49,366 nt of DNA. It comes from Fimenecus sp051881455. GTDB taxonomy: Bacteria; Bacillota; Clostridia; Oscillospirales; Acutalibacteraceae. Under the pieces are notes generated by a model. That model did no database searches, had not been told where the DNA came from, and saw only the letters and a list, made by a program, of their open reading frames with translations. Location: the NCBI GenBank assembly GCA_051881455.1, contig JBJEPX010000043.1, positions 1-49,366 on the forward strand. The letters run 5' to 3'. Position numbers and translations under genes: made by a program. Below are positions 1 to 7,727 of the stretch, piece by piece; positions within the stretch are counted from its first letter, which is position 1; the number at the start of each line of letters is the position of its first letter.

Positions 1-55
1 CCAAATCAATTTTTCACTCTTCTATCTGTCCGTAATTCTTGACAAGTTTCAGTGT
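1..55. repeat. Terminal inverted repeat, left copy
   Basis: Bases 1-55 equal the reverse complement of 49312-49366 exactly; the match stops at base 56. A repeat that ends a contig at both sides, in opposite orientation, is expected when an assembler stops at a multicopy sequence. Right after it lies a small palindrome (59-75). Confidence 0.95.
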
Positions 56-58
56 TTT

Positions 59-83
59 GCAAGGCTTCGCCTTGCCTTTTTTA
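59..83 (+). repeat. GCAAGGC-ttc-GCCTTGC palindrome with T-run
   Basis: A 7-bp perfect stem (59-65 with 69-75, loop 66-68) is followed by a T-rich run. It can act as a terminator for whatever lies left of the contig, but it also overlaps the -35 region of the next promoter. It has the same N6-7/three-base-loop form as units near 45.7 and 48.0 kb. Confidence 0.6.
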
Positions 84-100
84 CTTTTTGGCAGTATAAT
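72..100 (+). promoter_or_regulatory. Sigma-A-type promoter TTGCCT-N17-TATAAT
   Basis: The -35 box is at 72-77, the -10 box at 95-100, spacer 17 bp. It points to the four-helix-bundle reading frame that starts at 118. Confidence 0.6.
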
Positions 101-117
101 GAACAAGGGCGATACCG

Positions 118-501
118 TTGAAAGAAAGTCCGTTAATGATAAAATCCAAAGCATTTGCCCTTGATGTAATACGAGTTTGCAAAGAATTGAGAGCGGCAAA
201 ATGCGAAAGTGCCTTAATCAATCAGTTTTTGCGTTCCGGAACAAGCATCGGTGCTAATATCAGAGAAGCCTTTTTCGCTCATGGTAAAGCCGATTTTATC
301 GCAAAACTGCAAATTGCATTAAAAGAATGTTCCGAAAGTGAATATTGGATAGAGTTGCTTATAGAAAGCAGAGGCGCAAACACCTGTACGGTTAATGTTA
401 CGCAAAAGGTAAACATCAAAATTCCAATTAGTTATCAGGTTTCGGCATGTATGGGTGACCCTGTCATAGGATGTGACGGCGAATCACCCTGCTGTCAGTA
501 A
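118..501 (+). pseudogene. Four-helix-bundle protein (S23/IVP family), chimeric 3' end
   Basis: The first 83 or so residues are a typical four-helix-bundle protein of the S23/23S-rRNA-intervening-sequence family: KSKAFALDVIRV, LRSGTSIGANIREA, LKECSESEYWIELL. The TTG start at 118 fits the family N-terminus (MKE..); a weak AAGGGCG ribosome site lies 8 bases upstream. After the word IELLIES (near base 365) the similarity stops where the family normally continues with a last helix. Instead a Cys-rich beta-type tail follows (TVNVTQKVNIKIPISYQV, ending in ESPCCQ), which looks like the C-terminus of another protein. I read this as a fusion of two gene ends, by recombination or misassembly. The function of S23 proteins outside rRNA introns is not established. 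Confidence 0.6.
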
Positions 502-508
502 AATAAAA

Positions 509-550
509 AGCGTCCTGACTGTTCATACAATCAGGGCGCTGTTTTTATTT
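509..550. terminator. Bidirectional terminator
   Basis: AGCGTCCTGA (509-518) pairs with TCAGGGCGCT (531-540) with one G-T wobble. T-rich runs follow on both strands, so it can end the fused reading frame on the plus strand and the EF-G-like gene on the minus strand. Confidence 0.8.
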
Positions 551-560
551 TTTATGCAGA

Positions 561-2627
561 TTATTCTTCTTCTACTGCGGCGTCGGCGATAACCTTTTCA
601 ACTATATTCTGCGGTGCTTGCTCATAACGGGTAAATTCAAAGGAGAATGAACCTCTGCCTGCCGTTACGGAGCGGAGAACCGTTGTAAAGTCGCCCATTT
701 CCGCCATGGGAACCTCGGCTGTAAGTTCCTGCATCTTAGGCTCATCTGCAGGCCCCATACCGAGAACTCTGCCGCGGCGCTTTGTAATATCGCCCATGAT
801 GTCGCCTAAATTGTCATCGGGCATACGGGCAACGAGTGTGCCTACGGGTTCGAGAATTGTGGGGTCAGCTTTCGGGATACCTGCCTTGTATGCAAGGGAA
901 GCGGCAGTCTTAAACGCCATTTCCGAGGAGTCAACAGGGTGGTATGAGCCGTCATAAAGAGTAGCCTTAACGCCAACCATTGGGTATCCTGCCAAAACGC
1001 CCTTCAAAACGCAGTCACGAAGTCCTTTTTCAACTGCGGGGAAGAAGTTTTTGGGAACTGCGCCGCCGAAAACCTCTTCTGCAAACACAAGTTCTTCACT
1101 TTCGCAAGGCTCAAAGCGAATCCAAACATCGCCGAACTGACCGTGTCCGCCGGACTGCTTCTTGTGCTTACCCTGTGCCTCTGCCTTTTTGCGGATTGTT
1201 TCTCTGTATGCAACCTTGGGTACGGACAAATCAACCTCAACGCCGAATTTGTTTTTAAGCTTTGAAACAACAACATCAAGATGCTGCTCGCCCATACCGG
1301 AGAGAATTTGCTCCTTTGTTTCTTTATTAACCTCAAAGGTGATAGAGGGGTCTTCCTCCATAAGGCGGAAAAGCCCTTGGGCAACCTTTTCTTCCTCACC
1401 TTTTTTGCGAACCTTAACTGCCATTGAAAGGCAAGCCTTGGGGCAGTCAACGCCGTCGAGAGTAACTATATTTTTACTGTCGCAGAGAGTGTCGCCTGTC
1501 TTAACGCCTGCAAGCTTTGTAACAACGCCGATATCACCTGCGATAATCTCTTTTGCGTCCTCCTGCTTTCCGCCCTTAACGGTGACAATCTTGCCCATTT
1601 TTTCAATTTCGCCTGTGCGTACGTTGTATGCCTGCGTATCAGGTGTGAGCTTGCCTGAAACCACCTTGAAGAAGGACATTTTTCCTACAAACGGGTCGGC
1701 AACCGTCTTAAAGCATACTGCGGCAAGAGATCCGTTAACATCACAGGGGAGTATAACCTCCTCGCCCTTTTCGTCCTTTGCCGTTTCACCTGCGTAGCCG
1801 TATGCTCCGGGGGCAGACCATGCAAGACCGTAAAGAAGCTGGTCAACAGCGGCGGCAGTAAGTCCGGAAACCGCGTAAACGGGATAAATTGAGCCGTCAA
1901 AAATACCTGTGCAAAGGCCTTTGAGGATTTCCTCCTGTGTAAAAGCCTCACCCTCGAAGAACTTTTCCATAAGCTCATCGTCGGTAGTGGCAACTGCCTC
2001 CATAAATGCGGCAGTCATTTCCTCAATAACAGGGTCAGAGGGAACGGGAACCTTTGTTGCCTTGCCGTCAGTATATTCAAATGCCATACCTGTCATAAGG
2101 TTAACATAGCATTTTGTAATATTGCCTTCCATATAGGGAATTATTGTGGGGCAAAGCTTGTTGCCGTATGTTTCCTTGAGCGCCTCAAAAGTCTTGTAGA
2201 AACTTCTGTGGTCGGAATCGGTCTTTGTAATGGCAAAGAACTTTGCAAGACCTCTCTTTTCGGCGGCTTTGAACGCCTTTTCCGTACCAACGTCAACGCC
2301 TGAACCTGCGCTTGTAACTATAAGCACTGCCTCAGCGGCACGAACTGCTTCGGCAGAGCCGTTTTCAAAGTCAAAAAGACCGGGAGCGTCTATAATATTC
2401 AGCTTTGTGTTGTCCCATTCAATAGCCGCCATGGCTGAGGAAACAGATGACTTTCTGCGTTTTTCCTCTGCGTCAAAGTCAAGCACCGTGTTGCCGTCTG
2501 CAACCTTGCCCAATCTTTCCGATGCGCCGGATATGTAGAGCATTGCTTCACAAAGCGTGGTTTTTCCTTTTCCGCCGTGACCGAGCACGGCAATATTTCT
2601 GATGTTGTTTGAGGTATAAGCCTTCAT
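561..2627 (-). CDS. EF-G-like translational GTPase (divergent paralogue)
   Basis: The 688-residue protein has the EF-G domain order: GTPase (about 1-270), domain II, domain III, domain IV (GGHGQFGDVWIRFEP near 490) and domain V. The GTPase motifs are unusual: the P-loop reads GHGGKGKTT (16-24), G3 reads DAPGLFDF (80-87) where canonical EF-G has DTPGHVDF, and G4 reads TKTD. The catalytic His is therefore Leu84. Canonical fusA usually sits beside rpsL/rpsG/tuf; this one stands alone, which fits the EF-G-like paralogue group of Bacillota with P-loop GHGG.GKT. The start ATG has a GAAAGGGAGG ribosome site about 9 bases upstream. Its role is unknown: a ribosome-linked factor with slow or altered GTP hydrolysis is an inference. 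Confidence 0.85.
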   Translation of the reverse strand: MKAYTSNNIRNIAVLGHGGKGKTTLCEAMLYISGASERLGKVADGNTVLDFDAEEKRRKSSVSSAMAAIEWDNTKLNIIDAPGLFDFENGSAEAVRAAEAVLIVTSAGSGVDVGTEKAFKAAEKRGLAKFFAITKTDSDHRSFYKTFEALKETYGNKLCPTIIPYMEGNITKCYVNLMTGMAFEYTDGKATKVPVPSDPVIEEMTAAFMEAVATTDDELMEKFFEGEAFTQEEILKGLCTGIFDGSIYPVYAVSGLTAAAVDQLLYGLAWSAPGAYGYAGETAKDEKGEEVILPCDVNGSLAAVCFKTVADPFVGKMSFFKVVSGKLTPDTQAYNVRTGEIEKMGKIVTVKGGKQEDAKEIIAGDIGVVTKLAGVKTGDTLCDSKNIVTLDGVDCPKACLSMAVKVRKKGEEEKVAQGLFRLMEEDPSITFEVNKETKEQILSGMGEQHLDVVVSKLKNKFGVEVDLSVPKVAYRETIRKKAEAQGKHKKQSGGHGQFGDVWIRFEPCESEELVFAEEVFGGAVPKNFFPAVEKGLRDCVLKGVLAGYPMVGVKATLYDGSYHPVDSSEMAFKTAASLAYKAGIPKADPTILEPVGTLVARMPDDNLGDIMGDITKRRGRVLGMGPADEPKMQELTAEVPMAEMGDFTTVLRSVTAGRGSFSFEFTRYEQAPQNIVEKVIADAAVEEE

Positions 2628-2700
2628 AAAAGCGTGCCTCCCTTTCCTTGTTTACCGTTTTATGTAAAATATACATATAATTTTTAAACAGTTTATCGAA

Positions 2701-2729
2701 ATTATAGCACAATTGCCTAAACAATGCAA
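2701..2729 (-). promoter_or_regulatory. Promoter TTGCAT-N17-TATAAT for the EF-G-like gene
   Basis: Read on the minus strand, the -35 box is at 2724-2729 and the -10 box at 2701-2706 with a 17-bp spacer, about 75 bases before the start codon. Confidence 0.7.
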
Positions 2730-2775
2730 CGGTATTTTTATAACTTTTTAAAATATATTGTGTGACCTTTTTCTG

Positions 2776-2804
2776 TTGATTTTTTAAGAGGGTAAAGGTA
2801 TAAT
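2776..2804 (+). promoter_or_regulatory. Promoter TTGATT-N17-TATAAT for the murL operon
   Basis: The -35 box is at 2776-2781 and the -10 box at 2799-2804, spacer 17 bp. It drives murL-murD-nudix-maf, divergent from the EF-G-like gene. Confidence 0.7.
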
Positions 2805-2839
2805 TAAGTTGTAAATATTAGGCTTTATAGGTGACGCTT

Positions 2840-4222
2840 ATGGATAACAACAGATTTGAAGAACTGCGCAAACTTCATCCGTCCTTTACATATAAGGGAT
2901 ACACTCTTGAAAGGCAAAAGGACTGCATTTTCATTGAGTACGATTTTTCAATGGAAAACGGTTTAAGCTTTAACCCCACAACCAAAATAATGACGGATAA
3001 TTTAGAGCTTTTAAACGATTTTGACAGCGAGGCAGGCAAAAAAATTGTCTTCTCTTTGGGAATGGTGGAGCTTGTAAGCTATTGGAAATGTGCCTGCCCG
3101 CCTACCGTTTATGTGGACTGCGGTTATCTTGACGAATGGGATATTCGCTGGTGGAAAAAGCTTTATTTCAACGGCTTGGGCGAGTTTTTCTACCGCAACG
3201 GCGTTTTCCCCGATAAAGATAGCTTTATGAATATTGTATGCCGTGCCGAAAAACGAGATTACCCCACATTTGAGTATAAATGCGGGGAATATAATCTGAT
3301 TACCGTGGGCGGCGGCAAGGATTCCGCCGTTACAACGGATTTGTTAAAGCGTTACCGTGACAAAAATATGTTTTTAACCGTAAACGACCAGGAGGCCCGC
3401 ACCCAAACAGTTTTAAAATCGGGCTATGACGGGAGCAGAATTATAAAAACCTACCGTACTATCGACAAAAATCTGCTCACCCTAAATTCAAAGGGATATT
3501 TGAACGGTCATACGCCTTTTTCTGCAATAGTGGCGTTCCTTTCTCTTTACTGTGCGTTCCTTACAGGCGGAAAAAACATTGTGCTTTCCAACGAGAGCAG
3601 TGCAAATCAGTCCAATGTAAAGGGAACGGAAATTAACCATCAGTATTCAAAATCCTTTGCATTTGAGGAGGATTTCACTGAATATGTTGAGAAAAACATT
3701 ATGAACGAAATTCGTTATTTCTCACTTTTGCGTCCCTTTAACGAATTGCAGATTGCAAAATATTTTGCCGCATGTCCTCAGTATCTTGATGTTTTCAGAA
3801 GCTGTAACAGGGGCAGTAAAGAGAATAAATGGTGCGGAGAATGTGCAAAGTGCCTTTTCGTGTTTATAATGCTTGCACCTTTTACGGATTACGACAAACT
3901 TGTGTCTGTTTTCGGTAATGATATGTTAAGCGACGGCGAAATGGTAGAGGATTTCGACGGACTCGCGGATATTGCGGGAATTAAGCCCTTTGAATGTGTG
4001 GGCACTCCCGACGAAATAAGACTTGCTCTTGCTCTTACGGCGGAAAAACTGAATAAAGAGGGCAGGGAGTTACCACCGTTACTGCGCCGTTTCTGTGAAA
4101 AGGCGGATTCCGTTGATGTTAACAGGTCACTTTTGAAGGACTATAACCCCAAGCATAATGTTCCCGATGAATTTTTAGAGGAAATTAAGGAGATGTATGA
4201 GCTTGTTGCCTCCGATAATTGA
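2840..4222 (+). CDS. murL: UDP-MurNAc-L-Ala-L-Glu epimerase, MurL family
   Basis: The 460-residue protein matches, as I recognise it, the MurL family, which inverts the L-Glu of UDP-MurNAc-L-Ala-L-Glu to D-Glu using ATP (AMP plus PPi products in the Xanthomonas enzyme). A PP-loop-like nucleotide motif GGGKDS lies near residue 157; a C.ECAKC cysteine cluster (CGECAKC) lies near 335. The next gene is a MurD-type ligase that overlaps it by 26 bases, the same pairing as MurL/MurD2. I chose ATG 2840 because AGGTGA lies 5 bases upstream; the in-frame GTG at 2831 falls inside that ribosome site. Family assignment is from memory of motifs and context, not a search. Confidence 0.75.
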   Translation: MDNNRFEELRKLHPSFTYKGYTLERQKDCIFIEYDFSMENGLSFNPTTKIMTDNLELLNDFDSEAGKKIVFSLGMVELVSYWKCACPPTVYVDCGYLDEWDIRWWKKLYFNGLGEFFYRNGVFPDKDSFMNIVCRAEKRDYPTFEYKCGEYNLITVGGGKDSAVTTDLLKRYRDKNMFLTVNDQEARTQTVLKSGYDGSRIIKTYRTIDKNLLTLNSKGYLNGHTPFSAIVAFLSLYCAFLTGGKNIVLSNESSANQSNVKGTEINHQYSKSFAFEEDFTEYVEKNIMNEIRYFSLLRPFNELQIAKYFAACPQYLDVFRSCNRGSKENKWCGECAKCLFVFIMLAPFTDYDKLVSVFGNDMLSDGEMVEDFDGLADIAGIKPFECVGTPDEIRLALALTAEKLNKEGRELPPLLRRFCEKADSVDVNRSLLKDYNPKHNVPDEFLEEIKEMYELVASDN

Positions 4223-5492
4223 GTTTTTAAAAGACAAAACCGTGCTGATTTTAGGCTTCGGCAGAGAGGGTAAATCCACATACAATTATATAAGGAAATA
4301 TTTACCGCAAAAAATGCTGGGTATTGCCGACGGAAAAGAACAGAAAATTGACGATAAAAACACCGTGTCTTTTTTCGGCGAGGATTATCTCTCTCATATG
4401 GGGGAATTTGATGTTGTAATTAAAAGTCCCGGAATATCCTTTGCAAAGGTAGATGTCCCACAGAATACTTATGTTACCTGCCAAACGGATTTGTTTATGA
4501 AATACGCCCCCTGCAAAAAAATAGGCGTTACAGGCTCAAAGGGTAAGACCACAACATCAACTCTTACATATAAAATGCTGTGCGCCGCAGGGATTGACTG
4601 TGAGCTTATGGGAAATATGGGACTTCCCGTTTTAGATTATATAGAGGAAATGACGGAGAATAAAATCGCCGTTATTGAACTTTCCTCCCATCAGCTTGAA
4701 TTTACACGCACATCCCCCGATACAGCCATACTTACCAATATATACGAGGAGCACCTTGAACATTACAAGGGCGGTATGGCAGGGTATGTTGGCGCAAAGC
4801 TGAACATTGTAAAGCATCAGACCGAAAATAATACCTTTATATATAACGGTACTCAGGGGCTTTGTGATTATCTTGACCTTGACACGGTAAAATCAAGAAA
4901 AATTCCTGTTTGCGAAAACTCAACGTTACCTTTTGATTTTAACAATCCCCATCTTTCGGGTGAACACAACCGCCACGATGTACTTTTTGCTTATGCGGCG
5001 TCGTCTTTATACGGAGTAACGGCAAAAGACGCCAAAAAAGCCGTTGACGATTTTGAGGGTATTGAGCACCGAATGGAAAAAGTGGGCACATTTAAAGGTG
5101 TTACATTTTATAACGACTGTATTGCAACAATTCCCCATGCGGTCATGTGCGCCGTAAACGCTTTGAACGCCAATACGCTTATAATGGGCGGTAAGGACAG
5201 AGGTATTGACTACACGGAATTTGCCGCCGACCTTGAAAACAGCGGACTGTCCGTGATAATCGGCACAAAATCCACGGGACATAAAATCATAGATATGATG
5301 AACGAGTCGGGCACATCAAAGATTCTGATAAAGGCGGAAAATCTTGATGATGCGGTAAAGTCGGCTTTTGAGAATACCGCAAAAGACGGAATATGCATTT
5401 TGTCCCCTGCCGCATCAAGTTATAATGAGTATAAGAATTTTGAAGAAAAAGGCAGACATTATAAAGAGCTTATCAAAAAATACGGAGAGTGA
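4197..5492 (+). CDS. murD: UDP-N-acetylmuramoyl-L-alanine-glutamate ligase, probably L-Glu specific (MurD2-like)
   Basis: A 431-residue Mur ligase: Rossmann-like N-domain (LILGFGREG near 17), ATP P-loop GVTGSKGKTTT (about 109-119), central motif NIYEEHLEHY, GEHNRHD, EHRME and a C-terminal ligase domain. It joins glutamate to UDP-MurNAc-L-Ala in the cytoplasm. The block that reads NDSKATN in standard MurD is NDCIATI here, so a lysine close to the amino-acid site is missing. Together with the overlapping murL this suggests L-Glu is the substrate. AGGAGA lies just before the ATG; the overlap with murL implies translational coupling. It could still be an ordinary D-Glu ligase. Confidence 0.8.
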   Translation: MSLLPPIIEFLKDKTVLILGFGREGKSTYNYIRKYLPQKMLGIADGKEQKIDDKNTVSFFGEDYLSHMGEFDVVIKSPGISFAKVDVPQNTYVTCQTDLFMKYAPCKKIGVTGSKGKTTTSTLTYKMLCAAGIDCELMGNMGLPVLDYIEEMTENKIAVIELSSHQLEFTRTSPDTAILTNIYEEHLEHYKGGMAGYVGAKLNIVKHQTENNTFIYNGTQGLCDYLDLDTVKSRKIPVCENSTLPFDFNNPHLSGEHNRHDVLFAYAASSLYGVTAKDAKKAVDDFEGIEHRMEKVGTFKGVTFYNDCIATIPHAVMCAVNALNANTLIMGGKDRGIDYTEFAADLENSGLSVIIGTKSTGHKIIDMMNESGTSKILIKAENLDDAVKSAFENTAKDGICILSPAASSYNEYKNFEEKGRHYKELIKKYGE

Positions 5493-5497
5493 ATAAA

Positions 5498-6043
5498 ATG
5501 GACCTTACCGAAAAGCCTGTAAAGCAGGAGTATAAGTTTAAGGGTAAAATAGTAAATTTAAGAGTCGACGATGCTCTTTTGCCAAACGGTAATATTGCAA
5601 AGAGAGAAATCGTGGAGCACAACGGCGGCGTTATGGTAGCACCTCTTGACAGTGAGGACAACCTGTATTTCGTCAAGCAGTTTCGTTACCCCTATATGGA
5701 GATAGTGACGGAGCTTCCCGCAGGCAAATTGGAAAAGGGGGAGGACCCCTTTGAGGCAGGCAAAAGAGAATTAAAGGAAGAAACGGGTGCCGTTGCAAAT
5801 AAATATGTGTCCTTAGGTCAGCTTTATCCAACACCGGGTTACTGCGGCGAGATTATACATATGTATCTTGCAACAGAACTTTCCTTCGGTGAGCAAAATC
5901 CCGATGACGATGAATTTTTGGAGGTCTATAAAATTCCTCTTAAAAAAGCGGTGGAAATGGTGCTGTCGGGTGAGCTTAAAGACAGCAAAACCCAAACGGC
6001 AATTCTTAAAATTCATTGTTTAAAGCAAGAGGGCAGGATATGA
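5498..6043 (+). CDS. NUDIX hydrolase, ADP-ribose pyrophosphatase type
   Basis: A 181-residue NUDIX protein. The full Nudix box G-x5-E-x7-REL-x-EE-x-G is visible in GKLEKGEDPFEAGK followed by RELKEETGA. The region before it (QFRYPYMEIVTELPAG) is typical of ADP-sugar pyrophosphatases (NudF/YqkG), which split ADP-ribose to AMP and ribose-5-phosphate. ATG 5498 is preferred because GGAGAG sits 8 bases upstream; the in-frame GTG at 5489 overlaps that site. It follows murD directly and overlaps the Maf gene by 4 bases (ATGA), so it is part of the same housekeeping operon. Confidence 0.85.
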   Translation: MDLTEKPVKQEYKFKGKIVNLRVDDALLPNGNIAKREIVEHNGGVMVAPLDSEDNLYFVKQFRYPYMEIVTELPAGKLEKGEDPFEAGKRELKEETGAVANKYVSLGQLYPTPGYCGEIIHMYLATELSFGEQNPDDDEFLEVYKIPLKKAVEMVLSGELKDSKTQTAILKIHCLKQEGRI

Positions 6044-6624
6044 GCGGAAAATACAAACTTGTTCTTGCGTCAAAATCCCCCAGGAGAAGTGAAATTCTGA
6101 AAAATGCAGGATTTGAGTTTATTGTCCGTGCGGGTGATGCCGACGAAACTCTGCCCGATGGGATTACACCCGAAAATGCTGTTGTTTATCTTGCCGAAAT
6201 CAAGGCGCAGGCGGTGAGCAGAGCTTCCAATGAACTCGTGCTGGGTGCGGATACGGTGGTTGTACTTGACGGCAAAATCCTCGGTAAGCCGAAAGACGAA
6301 AAAGAAGCCTTCACAATGCTTAGCGCTCTTTCGGGCAGAACTCACAGCGTGCTGACAGGCGTTTGTGCGTTGACGGATAACGGAAAAATTGCTTTTTACG
6401 AAAGAACCGAGGTGGTATTTGCAACTCTTACCGATAAAGAAATAGCGGATTACATATCTACCAAAGATTGTTACGATAAAGCAGGCAGTTATGGCATACA
6501 AGGGTATGCTTCAAGGTTTATAACGGGAATAAATGGTGACTATTTTAATGTTGTCGGGCTGCCGTTATGCAAAATATATGAAAAGATTTTAAAAAATGGT
6601 CAAAAATTGATTGACATTTCGTGA
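6040..6624 (+). CDS. maf: Maf family nucleoside triphosphate pyrophosphatase
   Basis: A 194-residue Maf protein with ASKSPRRSEIL at the N-terminus, GADTVV, GKPKD and GSYGIQGYAS, all family signature blocks. Maf proteins hydrolyse non-canonical or dTTP/UTP nucleotides to monophosphates and are linked to control of septation. The ATG overlaps the stop codon of the NUDIX gene as ATGA, with a GAGGGCAGG ribosome site. Longer in-frame upstream starts add residues with no family match, so I did not use them. It is the last gene of the murL operon; no clear hairpin terminator follows. Confidence 0.9.
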   Translation: MSGKYKLVLASKSPRRSEILKNAGFEFIVRAGDADETLPDGITPENAVVYLAEIKAQAVSRASNELVLGADTVVVLDGKILGKPKDEKEAFTMLSALSGRTHSVLTGVCALTDNGKIAFYERTEVVFATLTDKEIADYISTKDCYDKAGSYGIQGYASRFITGINGDYFNVVGLPLCKIYEKILKNGQKLIDIS

Positions 6625-6639
6625 ATTTTATTGTAAATT
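6611..6639 (+). promoter_or_regulatory. Promoter TTGACA-N17-TAAATT
   Basis: A consensus -35 box (6611-6616) lies inside the end of maf; the -10 candidate is 6634-6639. It would serve the surface protein pair that starts at 6684. Confidence 0.5.
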
Positions 6640-6683
6640 TAGTATGTATATGTTACATATAACATTTGAAAGGGGAGCCTCAG

Positions 6684-7706
6684 ATGGCAAAAAAGGTTAT
6701 TACACCCGAAGAATACCAAGCTCGAATTGACAAAAAAGTCAACAGAAGAAAGATTTTCTTCGGAACATTCACAAAATCATTAGCATTTTTCCTTGCAATC
6801 GCAATGGTTTACACTCTTGCTACTATTGCGTTCACTCCGACAGTTGCAACAGCAACGGGCCAAAACACAATAGAGAACGCAACATCAAAAGGGAATGATG
6901 ATGAAGTCGATTTCGGCGGAGAATCTATCGGCGAAAGCACCGGTAGCGAAAGCACAGGCACAGAGAGTACCGGCGGCGAAAGCACAGGTACAGAGAGCAC
7001 AGGCGGAAACACTGCGGCGGCTGACACATCAAAGGCAGATGCAGTAAAGCTTCTTAACGATGTAACAGCAAAGGCAGCAAAGGGAAATTACAACTGGAAG
7101 AGAGTTTGTAATTATACTAAAGACGGTGCCATTGATGTTGGTAGTGCAACAGATACCCTTAACAGCATTATTCAGAAGGTAGTTACAAGCAATGACAATC
7201 CTTATGATGATAACTCCGACCTAAGTTCAGTAGTCGGCGGATTTATCGGAATCGGTGATAAAGACGCAAAGGTAACGGGAGGAAAGGCTCCTGACGGAAT
7301 GAGCGAAGATTATCTTCTTAAAGCAATGTCGTTGACAGAGGGAGATATTAAGCAGTACAAGCAGAGCGGAAATGTTTACATGTTCCAGCTTAATCAGTGC
7401 TCAAATCCCCAGAAAGATAACTCTAATGCTCTTCATCATGCAACAAACGACTTCATTACACACAGCGAAGTTGATGCTGCAATTAAAAATGCGCTCGGCT
7501 CACTCGGTTCATTGATAAAGCTTGAAAGCTCTGATGTTACATACAGCTCGATTGTTATTAAGGCTACAATTGCTGACAGCAAGCTTACAAACCTTGAACT
7601 TTCCTATGTTTTCTCGGCACAGCTCAGCTTGAAAGCTACACTTGTTCCGATTAACGGAAAAGGAAAGGCTAAAACAGTAGCTACATATTCTGACTTCGTT
7701 TATTGA
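6684..7706 (+). CDS. Membrane-anchored surface protein of unknown function, copy 1
   Basis: A 340-residue protein in three parts. Residues 1-30 are charged and cytoplasmic. One membrane segment (SLAFFLAIAMVYTLATIAF) follows, then a Ser/Thr/Gly/Glu linker built on repeated ESTG words (about 85-110). The last 235 or so residues form a folded domain beginning GGNTAAADTSKADAVKLL and ending TVATYSDFVY. I do not recognise this domain. It is identical in the next gene. The start ATG has AAAGGGGAG upstream. The layout (single N-terminal anchor, low-complexity spacer, exported domain) fits a cell-surface protein. It sits just before the pilus cluster, but no function follows from that. Confidence 0.8.
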   Translation: MAKKVITPEEYQARIDKKVNRRKIFFGTFTKSLAFFLAIAMVYTLATIAFTPTVATATGQNTIENATSKGNDDEVDFGGESIGESTGSESTGTESTGGESTGTESTGGNTAAADTSKADAVKLLNDVTAKAAKGNYNWKRVCNYTKDGAIDVGSATDTLNSIIQKVVTSNDNPYDDNSDLSSVVGGFIGIGDKDAKVTGGKAPDGMSEDYLLKAMSLTEGDIKQYKQSGNVYMFQLNQCSNPQKDNSNALHHATNDFITHSEVDAAIKNALGSLGSLIKLESSDVTYSSIVIKATIADSKLTNLELSYVFSAQLSLKATLVPINGKGKAKTVATYSDFVY

Positions 7707-7708
7707 TT
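7000..7708 (+). repeat. 709-bp direct repeat, first copy
   Basis: Bases 7000-7708 and 8077-8785 read identically at an offset of exactly 1077 bases, from CAGGCGGAAAC through the stop codon and two bases beyond. Silent sites are identical as well, so the duplication or conversion is recent. Confidence 0.93.
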
Positions 7709-7727
7709 GGTGAAAGGAGAATAAACA

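Noticed and set aside
1162..1797. Long plus-strand frames opposite the EF-G-like gene
   Set aside because: No ribosome sites, no recognisable protein; they mirror the codon pattern of the true gene.
2831..2839. GTG start for murL, and similar GTG starts at 5489, 11396, 23479 and 45261
   Set aside because: Each lies in or too close to the ribosome site of the following in-frame start.
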